NCBI GenBank assembly: GCA_002726245.1 | Contig: PBSM01000142.1 | Coordinates: 1 to 48,398, forward strand | From: Planctomycetaceae bacterium | GTDB lineage: Bacteria > Planctomycetota > Planctomycetia > Pirellulales > Pirellulaceae | DNA length: 48,398 bases | Direction: 5' to 3' | Shown: positions 16,432 through 25,578 of the stretch, piece after piece | Numbering within the stretch: the first letter of the stretch is position 1 | Layout: each line of letters starts with the position of its first letter | Made by a program: the position numbers and the translations under genes | Notes under the pieces: model-generated | What the model was told of the DNA's origin: nothing | What the model saw: the letters and a program-made list of their open reading frames with translations, nothing else | Database searches by the model: none

Positions 16432-17205
16432 TTATCCGCCGAAGTGATCTTCAAACCACCGGCCGAATGATCCGACCAGCCCTCCCTGACCAATCTTCCT
16501 GGCAAGTTCGTCGATAGGTCGCAGCTTCGACCAATGGATACCCCAGCTTTCACGTTGGCTGTGGCCAACAGGGACTGGATTCAGCTGACCTTCTGCTAAC
16601 AGCCCGGCGCGATCGATCCAGCCGACGAGTTTGTGCCGAAAGGGCTCGCCAGTCATCAAGACATAATAGGCATCGTCGATGTATTCAGCTCGCATTCGCC
16701 CTGGCGTGTTTCGCGGTGGTCGGATGACGAGAAAGCCGCGGTGGTCGTCTTGATACCGTGTGTGCTTGACCTCGACGGGCCGATTTAGCCCGGTCCACGT
16801 TCGGAGCAAGTCACGCCCGCGATTTCCTTTCGATCGCTCGGCAGCTCGCGTCCAGCTCACGAAGGCGTTCGGGCAGAGGATTGCACACGCGGCAAGTTCG
16901 GCCGACAAGCCGTCGCGGTCGATATCGCTGTCGGTTTGTTGCGTGGATTGCTTGCGGGTGCCAAGCTGTCCGGTTTCGAGAAGATGGCGTTTGCGGTCAA
17001 CTTGTGATTCGATCCACTCGGCGGTTGCGGAGACGTCAACTGCCATGATCAGCTCGTCGCAATGTTCGCACCGCAGCGGGCCGGAGCTCAGCCTCGTCAA
17101 ATCGGACGTTTGCGTTTCACCGCAGTGTTCGTAGCTGATCTGCATCTGTCCGTGATCGAGAAGTCTGCCACAGAGTCGCCGTTGTTGAAACGTGGAGCGG
17201 CCCAT
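16432..17205 (-). CDS. Putative PD-(D/E)XK-fold endonuclease-like protein with N-terminal zinc-ribbon-like region
   Basis: A 257-residue protein not matching a named family I know. The N-terminus has CGETQTSDLTRLSSGPLRCE and a C-x-x-C (CEHC); the first pair reads YEHC, so one zinc ligand seems lost. Residues about 98-160 have the layout of a PD-(D/E)XK nuclease: GLSAELAACAIL (conserved E), NRGRDLLRT (D), then RPVEVKHTRYQDD (E-x-K). Orphan nuclease-like proteins of this shape occur scattered in bacterial genomes, some in defence loci. Start: ATG at 17205 without a ribosome site; ATG at 17145 is the alternative. No methylase or helicase partner is beside it. Confidence 0.6.
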   Translation of the reverse strand: MGRSTFQQRRLCGRLLDHGQMQISYEHCGETQTSDLTRLSSGPLRCEHCDELIMAVDVSATAEWIESQVDRKRHLLETGQLGTRKQSTQQTDSDIDRDGLSAELAACAILCPNAFVSWTRAAERSKGNRGRDLLRTWTGLNRPVEVKHTRYQDDHRGFLVIRPPRNTPGRMRAEYIDDAYYVLMTGEPFRHKLVGWIDRAGLLAEGQLNPVPVGHSQRESWGIHWSKLRPIDELARKIGQGGLVGSFGRWFEDHFGG

Positions 17206-17250
17206 TCTATAAACGATCCATCACTAACGCGAATGCCTTGGGAGTTTATT

Positions 17251-18090
17251 GTGAAGCTGTCACTTTCCGTTCGCATTGCTGAAGCGGCATGCAAGACGAA
17301 GCTGAACGTTGGACTGGATGAGATCATCCGGCTGGCCGTTGAGAATGGTTACGAAGCGATTTGTATGCGAGCCAGCGCGGGTGGGGTGCAAACGCCCATC
17401 GATGAATTGTTTCGGATGCGGATGCAGATCGAGGCTGCCGGGTTGGTCGTGTCAATGGTTACGGCAGACTTCGATGTGCCGCTCAACAACGAGGACGGCC
17501 CCAATAGCCTGCGAGAAATCGGCCCCAGTTTGGATGCCGCGGCGGCTTTGGACTGTGACCTGATTCGCGTCTGCTTGAAAACACGAGATGACATCTCTCG
17601 CGCACGCGAGTCGGCCGATCGAGCTGCCGAACGAGGCATCAGGCTAACGCATCAATGTCACACAACGACGCTGTTCGAGCAAATTGAGCCGATACTCGAC
17701 GTGCTGCAACAGATCGATCGAGACAACTTCGGAGTGATCTACGAGCCGGCCAACTTGATGCTGTGTGGCGAGCCGTATGATGTGTCTGCGATGGAACGGC
17801 TGAACCCGTACTTGATGAACGCCTACGTGCAAAATCATCGCTTGGATCCCGATGGGCCAGAATCACTAGAGACTTGGTGTCGCGGAGTGGTTCGTTTTCA
17901 CCACATCCCACTTTGGGAAGCTGGTGGTGTGGATTTCGCCGCGTCCGTCGCAGGACTCAAGGCCATCGGTTACGACGGTTACTTAACGGTTCATCAACAC
18001 TACGCTCATATCATGGGTCCGGACGAAGCTGCGATCGAGAGTGCAAGGTATTTGCGAGGGCTAATCGAGCAGGAGTCGGAACGTGCCTGA
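17251..18090 (+). CDS. Sugar phosphate isomerase/epimerase family (xylose isomerase-like TIM barrel)
   Basis: A 279-residue TIM-barrel protein. The GTG at 17251 is favoured because GGAG lies at 17241-17244, six bases upstream; an ATG at 17233 would add six residues. VKLSLSVRIAEAACKTKL opens the first strand, the barrel follows (IRVCLKTRDDIS; GIRLTHQCHTTTLFEQIEPI; FGVIYEPANLMLCG), and the end carries FHHIPLWEAGGVD and GYDGYLTVHQHY. Metal ligands E, H and E are consistent with the AP endonuclease 2 / xylose isomerase superfamily. Typical roles are isomerisation or epimerisation of rare sugars or inositols. The stop overlaps the YggT gene by 8 bases, so the two are co-expressed. Confidence 0.85.
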   Translation: MKLSLSVRIAEAACKTKLNVGLDEIIRLAVENGYEAICMRASAGGVQTPIDELFRMRMQIEAAGLVVSMVTADFDVPLNNEDGPNSLREIGPSLDAAAALDCDLIRVCLKTRDDISRARESADRAAERGIRLTHQCHTTTLFEQIEPILDVLQQIDRDNFGVIYEPANLMLCGEPYDVSAMERLNPYLMNAYVQNHRLDPDGPESLETWCRGVVRFHHIPLWEAGGVDFAASVAGLKAIGYDGYLTVHQHYAHIMGPDEAAIESARYLRGLIEQESERA

Positions 18091-18346
18091 AGTGATCAAC
18101 TTGTTGCTGGTGCTTATCCAGGTGTACAGCATCATCCTGCTTGTGCGGATTGTGCTGTCATGGCTTCCGAACGCCAATGAAAACCATGAACTCGTGGCAA
18201 TGCTCCATAAAGTCACCGAACCGGTTCTAGAACCCGTGCGACGCGCGATCCCGCCACTGGGCATGATGGACCTCTCCCCATTGATCGTTCTTGTCGGCCT
18301 GCACCTTCTGCGAAGCGTACTTGCCGACCTGGCGAACAGAATGTGA
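18083..18346 (+). CDS. YggT family membrane protein
   Basis: An 87-residue integral membrane protein with two hydrophobic segments (LLLVLIQVYSIILLVRIVLS and PLIVLVGLHLLRSVLADL). The signature between them, SWLPNANENHE followed by TEPVLEPVRRAIPP, is characteristic of YggT/YlmG, linked to cell division or envelope organisation. The GTG start at 18083 has AGGAG at 18071-18075 and overlaps the preceding gene by 8 bases. Confidence 0.9.
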   Translation: MPEVINLLLVLIQVYSIILLVRIVLSWLPNANENHELVAMLHKVTEPVLEPVRRAIPPLGMMDLSPLIVLVGLHLLRSVLADLANRM

Positions 18347-18460
18347 ACCGAGCGGTGTGAGAGTTGTCAGCTAGCGAAGACGGTACAGTTCTGAGTACCC
18401 TGTACCAAGTACTGAGAGCGTTCGCACGTCAACAACCCAAGTCTGCCAAGGTCATTCAAG

Positions 18461-20107
18461 ATGCATCATCACGCTACTGTCCTCTTAACGCTCATCGCGG
18501 CCGTAATCGCGCTTCGTCCGCCAAGCCCAATCCTCGCCGACGAACGGCCTAACATCCTTTTCTGCTTCGCGGATGACTGGGGACGCTACGCGAGTGCCTA
18601 TCGCCAAGGTGAGAACGACCAGACAGAAAACTCAGTGGTCAACACACCGAACTTCGATCGGATCGCGAAGGAAGGTGTGTTGTTCAACAACGCGTTCGTG
18701 AATGCCCCGTCTTGTACTCCGTGTCGCAGCAGCTTGCTGTCAGGACAGTACTTCTGGCGAACGGGCCGTGGAGCGATTCTGCAGGGAGCGATTTGGGACA
18801 CGAACATTCCGACTTATCCGCTGATCTTGAAAGACAACGGCTACCACATCGGTCACTCATACAAAGTGTGGAGCCCCGGTTCCCCCGCCAATGCCCCCTA
18901 CGGCGCGCAGGCAACGGCTTACAACAAGGCTGGGAACAAGTTCAGCGGGTTCTCGCAGTTTGTTAGCCGCGCGGATGATCATGAAGCGGCGAAGCAAACT
19001 CTGTACGACGAAGTCAAAGCGAACTTCCGGGCTTTCTTAACCGATCGCGAAGGCCAGCAGCCGTTCTGCTACTGGTTTGGCCCGACGAACTGTCATCGTA
19101 AGTGGATCAAAGGATCCGGCAAGACACTGTGGGGACTCGAGCCTGACGACCTCAAAGGTAAGATCCCGGCGTTTCTGCCCGACAACGAAGTCATCCGGCA
19201 AGACATTTGTGATTACTTAGGAGAAGTGCAAGCCTTCGATGCCGGCGTCGGAGTGCTCATGGCGGAACTTGAAGCACTGGGCGAATTGGAGAACACGCTG
19301 GTTGTGGTCAGCGGCGATCACGGCATTCCAGGAATGCCTCGCGGCAAGTGCAATCTGTACGACTACGGAGTTCAAGTCCCGTTGGCAATTCGCTGGGGAA
19401 AGAAGGTTCCAGCCGGCAGGACGCTCGATGACTTCGTCTGTCTACCGGACCTCGCGCCGACGTTTCTTCAAGCTGCGGGAGTCGAGCCTCCTAAAGTGAT
19501 GACGGGCCGCGGTTTGATGAACGTTCTCGCTTCGGAGAAGGATGGCTTGGTGGATGCCAGCCGTGACCACGTTGTTGTTGGTCGCGAGCGTCACGTCGCC
19601 GCTGCACGCACTGACTTCCTGCCTTATCCCCAACGAGCGATTCGCACGAAGAACTTCCTTTACATCCGCAACTTCAAGCCTGAACGTTGGCCGATGGGGA
19701 CCGCCGCCGGATATGGCGCACCGGCCGGCGAGCTACCGGGCTTCGAGCCGCTTGAACAGAACACTTTCGTGGCGTTTGGCGATCTCGACGCGAGCCCGAC
19801 CAAAGCATGGATCGCGACACATCGTCATGATCCAGGCATCGACAAGTACTTCGATTTTGCCTTCGGTCGCCGTCCCGCCGAGGAGCTTTATGATTTGCGG
19901 AAAGACCCACACCAGATGACGAATGTGGCGGGAGACGGAGCTTACTCGAAAGCGAAAGTTGAGTTATCGCAACGATTGATTGCGGTGCTCAAAGAAACGG
20001 GCGACCCACGAGTCGAAGGCGACGGTACGACGTTCGACAAGCCACCCTTTTCCAACAAACCGACGCCAAGACGCAACCGGAAGAAACAAGCAAAGAAGAA
20101 GGGTTAG
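18461..20107 (+). CDS. Secreted type I sulfatase
   Basis: A 548-residue exported sulfatase (signal peptide [17 protein letters not shown], cut near ILADERP). Metal ligands are present: [10 protein letters not shown] (DD) and VVSGDHGIP (DH). The modification site is [13 protein letters not shown]: catalytic Cys in C-T-P-C-R, to be turned into formylglycine. The residue usually Ser in CxPSR is Cys; C-x-P-x-R is still satisfied. The rest fits arylsulfatase A-like enzymes acting on polysaccharide sulfate ([17 protein letters not shown] holds active-site basic residues). A very basic C-terminus ([16 protein letters not shown]) is notable. The start at 18461 follows AAGG 9 bases upstream. Planctomycetes carry many such enzymes for algal polysaccharides; the exact substrate is unknown. 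Confidence 0.95.
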   Translation: MHHHATVLLTLIAAVIALRPPSPILADERPNILFCFADDWGRYASAYRQGENDQTENSVVNTPNFDRIAKEGVLFNNAFVNAPSCTPCRSSLLSGQYFWRTGRGAILQGAIWDTNIPTYPLILKDNGYHIGHSYKVWSPGSPANAPYGAQATAYNKAGNKFSGFSQFVSRADDHEAAKQTLYDEVKANFRAFLTDREGQQPFCYWFGPTNCHRKWIKGSGKTLWGLEPDDLKGKIPAFLPDNEVIRQDICDYLGEVQAFDAGVGVLMAELEALGELENTLVVVSGDHGIPGMPRGKCNLYDYGVQVPLAIRWGKKVPAGRTLDDFVCLPDLAPTFLQAAGVEPPKVMTGRGLMNVLASEKDGLVDASRDHVVVGRERHVAAARTDFLPYPQRAIRTKNFLYIRNFKPERWPMGTAAGYGAPAGELPGFEPLEQNTFVAFGDLDASPTKAWIATHRHDPGIDKYFDFAFGRRPAEELYDLRKDPHQMTNVAGDGAYSKAKVELSQRLIAVLKETGDPRVEGDGTTFDKPPFSNKPTPRRNRKKQAKKKG

Positions 20108-20142
20108 CCTCACCCCCGAGACCTCAGCAGATGCGTCCTGCT

Positions 20143-21165
20143 TTACGCGTCAGAATCCGTTTCGCGTTCTTCGATCGGATGTGTTTGGGAGCCGGTATCT
20201 TCGGTGAACCGCACCGGGCGTTGGGAATCTCGATTAACGGTGAGTTGAAAGATATCGAATCGGTTGTAGCCTCCCGAGATGTCGTGAAACTGCTTCGGCT
20301 CGATGCAGTCCGTGAGGTCAATGTCGGCATAGACGATTCCTTCGTCCTCACGGAGTTCGTCGCTCACTGCCACTCCGTTGGGCCCTGTGATCACGGAGAT
20401 GCTGCGAGGGCTGGCCTGTAGGATGTCGCCGGCATCTGTTCCTAGCGCGGACAACTGCTGGAACATGGCTTCGTCCATATATCCCGATGAAACGATGTTG
20501 AACGCTTTGGCTTCAAACGAGTGAGCTCCGGCTCGTAAACGGATTGCGTGCGCAAGGTCATAGTTGCCACTCTCGTTGGGTCCGTGCGTTGGCCAGACAG
20601 GTGGGTAGGTCGAGATATGAATCTGCTCTGCCTGTGCCATCATCGTGTAGCGAGCCAAAGGATTCGTGTTCTCTCCGCAGATGAGCATCCCGATGCGACC
20701 ACAACTCGCCTCACACACTCGCAAGCCCGCTCCATCGCCCGGCGACCACGTCAGTTTTTCGTAGAACGTTGGCACAAGCTTGCGATGGTGATTCAGAATC
20801 GTTCCATCGCGATCGAGCAGTGCGTTGCTGTTGTAAAGAGTCCCGACACTGTGGCTGGATGTTTCGTTGAAGCCTAGCGACACGATCACCTGATGTTCGG
20901 CGACGGCTTCCCGCACGCATGACATCTCGACACCATCGATTCGCATCGAATTCGCGAGTAGCTTTCGAAACAAATCGTGATTGTAAATCGGTGACCGCAG
21001 CGCACTCCACACAGGAAAGCCGGGCACGAAGGTTTCGGGAAAGGCAATGAGCTTTGCGCCGTTTGCTGAAGCTTCGTGAATGATCGAGCAGACTTTCTCG
21101 ATCGTCGCGTTCAAATCGAGGAACACGGGGGCTACGTGTGCGGCGGCTACTTTGAGGTCGGACAT
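20143..21165 (-). CDS. Nitrilase (aliphatic nitrilase/cyanide-type branch of the superfamily)
   Basis: A 340-residue cytoplasmic enzyme with the full E-K-C triad: LIAFPETFVPGFP, NHHRKLVPTFYEKLTW and MLICGENTNPLARYT. The block CGENTNPLAR belongs to true nitrilases (branch 1) rather than amidases, so hydrolysis of organic nitriles to acids is the likely reaction. The end of the fold (HDISGGYNRFDIFQL) is also typical. The length matches the family. No signal peptide and no amidase partner nearby. It converges with the sulfatase and diverges from the phosphatase gene; the 272-base gap shows no clear promoter to my eye. Confidence 0.93.
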   Translation of the reverse strand: MSDLKVAAAHVAPVFLDLNATIEKVCSIIHEASANGAKLIAFPETFVPGFPVWSALRSPIYNHDLFRKLLANSMRIDGVEMSCVREAVAEHQVIVSLGFNETSSHSVGTLYNSNALLDRDGTILNHHRKLVPTFYEKLTWSPGDGAGLRVCEASCGRIGMLICGENTNPLARYTMMAQAEQIHISTYPPVWPTHGPNESGNYDLAHAIRLRAGAHSFEAKAFNIVSSGYMDEAMFQQLSALGTDAGDILQASPRSISVITGPNGVAVSDELREDEGIVYADIDLTDCIEPKQFHDISGGYNRFDIFQLTVNRDSQRPVRFTEDTGSQTHPIEERETDSDA

Positions 21166-21437
21166 TGATCAACCGAAGACAGCGCTGAGAGAATCGAAAG
21201 CTGGATTATACCGAGCCCACGAGGGTGGGCGCGGCATGAATCATCCGGCCCGAACCGGCCGCCTCCCATTCCTGTCATACAGTTCCTATCTGTAACTGAA
21301 GCAGTTGATTACGGTCCGTCGCTCGTTGCAATCCTGCGAGCGCTCCGTTAATGTTGCGGAGCATCGACTGAATTGGCCCGTTCCAGTCGTGCACTCAGGA
21401 ACAAAAAACGGCCGCAGGAAGAGTTGAGAGGTGACTG

Positions 21438-22628
21438 ATGAGGATTCTGGCGGTCTGGGATGACGAGACTGAAGGCGAACTAATTTCGATGTACCTTGGC
21501 GTCGATGAAAACGAAGTGACGATGACGACGACGCCCGCAGCGTTCCGCGCGGCGATCCAGTCGGGCCAGCCGGCCGACATCGTGCTGATGACAATCGGGC
21601 TGCCGGATGTGGAATCCGGGTTCGAACTGTTTGAACTCGTGCGCGACCACTATCCAAATTCGCCGGTCGTGGGCGCCTGCCCGCCGACGGACGTCTTCCG
21701 CGTCGTGCGATTCATGGCCAATGGCATGAGCGCCTACGTCACTCGCGATCTCGCTGGCGACTACATGTTTATGCTGCGGGCCATCATGAAGAGCACGTTG
21801 GACGCAGTGCGCGCAGCGCGCGAAAAAGATCTGGCCAAAAAACTCCGCGAGGAAGTCGAATCGGTCCGCAAACTCCAGGCGACCGTGATCCCGCGGAATC
21901 TGGTCGCACCGAGCGGTTACCGCATCTGTGGCCGTTACGAGCCTTCGCAGATCCGCGTGCTGGGCGGGCAGCCGGTGACGCTGGCCGGCGGCGATTACTA
22001 CGACGTCTTCACACTCGCGGATGACAATGTCGTGCTGCTGGTCAGCGACGCCGCAGGGCACGGTATGAAATCCTGCTTGTCGATCATGACGATGCACACG
22101 CTGGTCCGGATGATGCGCAGGCAGGAGCACAAGGCCCCGGCACACTTTGTCGACGAAATCAACAAAGGGCTGTGCGAACAGTCGATCGTTACGGAGAAGG
22201 GCGGCTTTATCACCCTGCTGTACGCCATCCTGAATGCTGACACGCAGACGTTGCAGTGGTCCGCCGCCGGACATCAGCCGCCGCTGCTGCAGAATCTGTC
22301 AACCGGCACGATCGAACCGCTCGCCGGCCAGGACGCCGGAGGCCTGCCGCTGGCCGTGGACGAAGACGCGGAGTACGAATCGTATACGTGCAAGCTCCCC
22401 GACAATTGCCGGCTGCTACTCTACTCGGACGGTCTGGAAGAAGCATTTCCCGAAGGCAACGACGAGAATCAGTTCGGCATGGACGGAATCGTGCGAACGC
22501 TGTCCGAGTCCGCCGAACTGCCTCTCGAAGAAACACTCGCGCGACTGTTCGATGCGTCCAGCGAGTTTACCCGCGGCAGCGGTCGCAAGGACGACACGTC
22601 GGTCCTGCTGCTGGAACGTCGTGACTGA
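21438..22628 (+). CDS. SpoIIE/RsbU-type PP2C serine phosphatase with degenerate receiver domain
   Basis: A 396-residue cytoplasmic regulator. Residues 1-125 form a receiver-like domain: ILAVWDDE keeps the acidic pair, but the phospho-acceptor position in DIVLMTIGLPD is Thr52 instead of Asp, and the Thr/Ser (VVGACPP) and Lys (VTRDL) sites also differ. A coiled linker (AAREKDLAKKLREEVESVRK) follows. The C-terminal PP2C domain is intact: LAGGDYYDVF, LLVSDAAGHGM, WSAAGHQPPLL and GRKDDTSVLLL carry the metal-binding Asp residues. It should dephosphorylate an anti-sigma-antagonist-type partner, but none is in the window. The start has GAGAGGTG at 21426-21433. Leucine codons are nearly all CTG, unlike its neighbours. 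Confidence 0.92.
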   Translation: MRILAVWDDETEGELISMYLGVDENEVTMTTTPAAFRAAIQSGQPADIVLMTIGLPDVESGFELFELVRDHYPNSPVVGACPPTDVFRVVRFMANGMSAYVTRDLAGDYMFMLRAIMKSTLDAVRAAREKDLAKKLREEVESVRKLQATVIPRNLVAPSGYRICGRYEPSQIRVLGGQPVTLAGGDYYDVFTLADDNVVLLVSDAAGHGMKSCLSIMTMHTLVRMMRRQEHKAPAHFVDEINKGLCEQSIVTEKGGFITLLYAILNADTQTLQWSAAGHQPPLLQNLSTGTIEPLAGQDAGGLPLAVDEDAEYESYTCKLPDNCRLLLYSDGLEEAFPEGNDENQFGMDGIVRTLSESAELPLEETLARLFDASSEFTRGSGRKDDTSVLLLERRD

Positions 22629-22677
22629 GAAAGCCCCGGGGATTCTCTCGCTCACGCTTTTTGAACTTGCGCGTTTC

Positions 22678-22694
22678 CAGTCCCCAGGGGACTG
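22678..22694. repeat. Short perfect palindrome downstream of the phosphatase gene
   Basis: CAGTCCCCAGGGGACTG is a perfect 17-base palindrome 49 bases after the phosphatase stop. It has no T-run, so it is not a standard intrinsic terminator. The rest of the gap to 22815 shows nothing. Confidence 0.4.
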
Positions 22695-22814
22695 AAGACA
22701 GGCATGATGAACACAGAATGTGATTTGTTTGGACGCCGCCGTGCTGCGCTGAAGCAGAATCTACCGCTGTGCGGCCTTTGCTATACTGTTGTGAACTCGG
22801 TCACGATTGTGACG

Positions 22815-23480
22815 TTACAGTTCTTGGATGCGGATCTTACGGACGTCGATCCGGTCGCCGTGGCCGAGGAAGCCGATGTGGCCTTTGGGACGCTTCAGTC
22901 CAGGATGCTCGGCACCGTCCATTGTTCCATCCTTGCTGGCTTCGTCCAAGTTAGCATCAACAATCGTTTCGCCGTTCAAAACGACTTTCACATGTCGGCC
23001 TCTGACGGTCACCTCCTGCCTATTCCACTCGCCAACCTTCTTCTGGAAGCCTCGCTTCGCGGAAACGACGCCGTAAACAGACCCGTGATACTGATACGGC
23101 TTGAGGTTCGCGAACTTCTCCGCCGAGTTGTCGAGGATCTGTAGTTCCATTCCGTCCAAATGCAGATTCCCCTCCGGTCGCAAAGGAGACCGGATCGCGA
23201 GCCCGTTGTTCGCACCGGGCGTCAGGAGAAACTCGAATCGTAGCACGAAATCGGCGTATTCTCTCTCCGAAAGCAAATTGCCATGCCCACCCTGAACGCA
23301 GACGATGTTCCCGTCTCCTACTTTGTAGCCATCGACAGCGCCAACCCATCCGGCCAGCGATTTGCCGTCGAAAAGGGAGACGAAGTCGTCTTCTGAGTTG
23401 TCGGCCGCGAAGAGCCCACGCGCGAGCAAGCCAATTGGTAAACAAACGATCAAAGCGAGGCGAAGCATGCGGCGATTCAT
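22815..23480 (-). CDS. Secreted DUF1080 (3-keto-disaccharide hydrolase-like) protein
   Basis: From the ATG at 23480 this is a 221-residue exported protein (signal MLRLALIVCLPIGLLARGLFA). DFVSLFDGKSLAGW is the opening of DUF1080, followed by beta strands such as YADFVLRFEFLLTPGANNG, MELQILDN and GHIGFLGHGDRIDVRKIRI: a concanavalin-like jelly roll. The domain is hugely expanded in planctomycetes and is annotated as a 3-keto-disaccharide hydrolase or sugar-binding domain. The longer frame to 23630 overlaps the CpaF gene and is unlikely. Its ATG shares one base with the CpaF stop (TGATG), an unexpected coupling between a secretion-type ATPase and a secreted protein. Confidence 0.88.
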   Translation of the reverse strand: MNRRMLRLALIVCLPIGLLARGLFAADNSEDDFVSLFDGKSLAGWVGAVDGYKVGDGNIVCVQGGHGNLLSEREYADFVLRFEFLLTPGANNGLAIRSPLRPEGNLHLDGMELQILDNSAEKFANLKPYQYHGSVYGVVSAKRGFQKKVGEWNRQEVTVRGRHVKVVLNGETIVDANLDEASKDGTMDGAEHPGLKRPKGHIGFLGHGDRIDVRKIRIQEL

Positions 23481-24607
23481 CACGTATCTGTTCTCCAAAC
23501 TGCACTGCTGTACTGAATTCTGTCCTGCATTCCACGCTGAGACGGTTCTTCGGCGAACGTCGGTTGCGTCCCGGTAGAAGACAAGTTCGATAACAATCGC
23601 CCCTGCCGCGACTTGCCGGTCAGCCGACAAACGAACAGATCACGCATCTCGAACTGCTGATTCGCATCCAGGCCGACGACTTCCGTAATGCGGCCGATCT
23701 TACGCGAACCGTCCTCGGAGAAGCGCTCCAATTGCACAATCAAATCGATGGCCGAAGCAACTTGAGCGCGCGCGACGTAGACGGGGATCTCGACGTCGGA
23801 CATCATCGAAAGGGTTTCGAGTCGAATCACGGCGTCGTGAGCCGAATTGGCGTGTACCGTTGTGAGGCTGCCAGAGTGGCCACTGAGCATCGCCTGGACC
23901 ATGTCCAACGCTTCGCCACCGCGAACTTCGCCGACAATGATCCGGTCGGGACGCATTCGCAACGAAGCCACGAACAACTGACGAATCGTCAGCTCACCAC
24001 GACCGTACTGATCGGGCCGCTGCACTTCGAGATAGATGCAATGCTGCTGCCGAAGCTTCAATTCGGACGTGTCCTCGATAACAACAATGCGTTCTTCTTC
24101 TGGAACTGCCGCCGAGACAGCTCCCAGCAACGAAGTCTTTCCGGTACCCGTACCGCCCGCGATGACGATATTCTTTCGCAGTCGCACACAGATCTCGAGG
24201 AACTCGCGGGCCTCTTCCGACAGCGATCCGAATCCGATCAGATCTTCGAGCGAAAGCCCTCCTTGTGTGAACTTGCGAATCGTCAAACAAGTTCCGGCAC
24301 GGCAACCGGGAGGGATGATCGCGTGGACGCGCGAGCCATCGGGCAGTCGCGCGTCGAGAATCGGATATTCAAGATTGATCTCGCGGCCAACCCACTGTGC
24401 GATGTTGTGGACCGCCGACAACAGATCGTCTTCGCTTTCAAACTGAGCGTCAGTCTCGTAAAGCTGACCCGCTCGCTCGACATAAACTTGATCGAAGCGA
24501 TTGACCATCACCTCGGTGACCGTCTCATCCTCGAGAAACTCACCGATCGGACTGAGAAAGTAGCTGACGCTCGCTTCAAAAATCGCTTGCCGTGTCATGC
24601 AACTCAT
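23480..24607 (-). CDS. CpaF/TadA-type secretion ATPase
   Basis: A 375-residue hexameric ATPase of the type II/IV secretion superfamily, CpaF branch. The N-terminal domain ([40 protein letters not shown]) is followed by Walker [11 protein letters not shown] (residues 150-158), the Asp box VVIEDTSEL, Walker [13 protein letters not shown] and the His box [10 protein letters not shown]. All catalytic motifs are present. In tad systems it powers Flp pilus assembly, but no other tad/flp gene is in the window, so this is an orphan or a detached part of the system. The C-terminal tail (about 30 residues) is atypically polar. No clear ribosome site; ATG at 24598 is another possible start. Confidence 0.92.
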   Translation of the reverse strand: MSCMTRQAIFEASVSYFLSPIGEFLEDETVTEVMVNRFDQVYVERAGQLYETDAQFESEDDLLSAVHNIAQWVGREINLEYPILDARLPDGSRVHAIIPPGCRAGTCLTIRKFTQGGLSLEDLIGFGSLSEEAREFLEICVRLRKNIVIAGGTGTGKTSLLGAVSAAVPEEERIVVIEDTSELKLRQQHCIYLEVQRPDQYGRGELTIRQLFVASLRMRPDRIIVGEVRGGEALDMVQAMLSGHSGSLTTVHANSAHDAVIRLETLSMMSDVEIPVYVARAQVASAIDLIVQLERFSEDGSRKIGRITEVVGLDANQQFEMRDLFVCRLTGKSRQGRLLSNLSSTGTQPTFAEEPSQRGMQDRIQYSSAVWRTDT

Positions 24608-24642
24608 GATCGCTATAGGCGACTATGAAGTCAATCATCCGA

Positions 24643-24786
24643 GTAGGTACTGGCCCTCTAAGGATCGTTCGAGAAATAAGTGGCGTAAGCTTCCAGCTTG
24701 CGAACCCGCATTATCGCAAGCTGGAAGCTTACGCCACGGAAAACCGGACAGCTATTTCCAGACGATCCTAATCAGCCAGCACCTAC
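24643..24786. repeat. MITE-like nested inverted repeat, family B (144 bases)
   Basis: A perfect 24-base core pairs 24680-24703 with 24714-24737 (GTGGCGTAAGCTTCC at the left). Flanking arms AGGATCGT (24661-24668) and ACGATCCT (24762-24769) pair, and outer arms GTAGGTACTGGC (24643-24654) and GCCAGCACCTAC (24775-24786) pair with one mismatch. The whole spans nearly the full gap between CpaF and the next gene. A partial second copy is at 48329-48394. Confidence 0.8.
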
Positions 24787-24803
24787 ATGACTCGCCAGCG
24801 GCG

Positions 24804-25505
24804 TCACCGAGAAGCGGGCTCCTCGTCGAAGCGATAGTCGATGACTTTCACTCCATCAGGGAAGCGAAGACGGTTCAGGTCAATGATCTTTCCATCAACG
24901 ACCAACTCAATATCGATACGAGCACGATTGAAGAAGCCCGCTACCTCCTGGTCCTTCGCCGTCGGATCGGCCGCAACCCACCTGAGCTTCCCTTCTTTGT
25001 CCTTCTTCGACGTCACATACTCCGGCAACTTGCCATGCTTCTGGATCAGCTCAATCGGCCACGGTGCCTTCGCCTTCAAAGCTCTACCTTCCTTGATGAG
25101 TTTTTCGAAGTCCGGCGGATTCTGAACGTCAATCTCCTCCGCCAAAGAAAGGCCTCCGCTCGGGCCATAAATCCGAATCGTGGGCTCCTTGTTGCTGAGG
25201 AGGTCACCCCAGCCCTTGGGTGAAGCGGAGCCAGCTCGATAGAGCTTTAGCGGGCCGCCGGGAGTTCGCAGCTTAAGAATCACTGGCCAGAGGCGATCGA
25301 ATGTCTCACGATCCGGGATCGGAATCTCGTAGATACTCTCTTGAATACCGGTGCCAACGCCCAGTGTACGCGACTTCTCGCGCAATGGCTCCAGTTCCTT
25401 CGGCCAATCCTCCGGCCAGGCACCGCGCCCTTGAGGGAAAATCGCAGCGAAACAGGTGGTGGAAGCGAGAAGGAAGAGTACGACGAGCAGTGATGACTTT
25501 CTCAC
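24804..25505 (-). CDS. Secreted protein of unknown function
   Basis: About 233 residues with a signal peptide (SSLLVVLFLLASTTCFA, cut before AIFPQ). The start is best placed at a GTG at 25505, which has AAGGAG eight bases upstream; the GTG at 25514 lies too close to that site. The protein is rich in Pro, Lys and Gly, and has short beta-strand-like runs (IYEIPIPDRETFDRLWPVIL; TIRIYGPSGGLSLAEEI; RIDIELVVDGKII). No family recognised and no catalytic motif seen. Its neighbours give no hint of a role. Confidence 0.7.
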   Translation of the reverse strand: MRKSSLLVVLFLLASTTCFAAIFPQGRGAWPEDWPKELEPLREKSRTLGVGTGIQESIYEIPIPDRETFDRLWPVILKLRTPGGPLKLYRAGSASPKGWGDLLSNKEPTIRIYGPSGGLSLAEEIDVQNPPDFEKLIKEGRALKAKAPWPIELIQKHGKLPEYVTSKKDKEGKLRWVAADPTAKDQEVAGFFNRARIDIELVVDGKIIDLNRLRFPDGVKVIDYRFDEEPASR

Positions 25506-25578
25506 GAGAAACACTCCTTAGCCAGACAAGCACAATGTAATCATCGAAATAGACGGGCCAGTAACCATATTGGTTTTG

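Noticed and set aside
18710-18740. CTPCR in the sulfatase at 18461 as a broken active site
   Set aside because: C-x-P-x-R is kept, and non-Ser residues at this position occur in active sulfatases.
21480-22274. 264-codon minus-strand frame opposite the PP2C phosphatase
   Set aside because: His- and Asp-rich antisense of a G+C-rich gene; a typical shadow frame.
22678-22694. Palindrome CAGTCCCCAGGGGACTG as a terminator of the phosphatase gene
   Set aside because: No T-tract and no loop of usual size; kept only as a palindrome.
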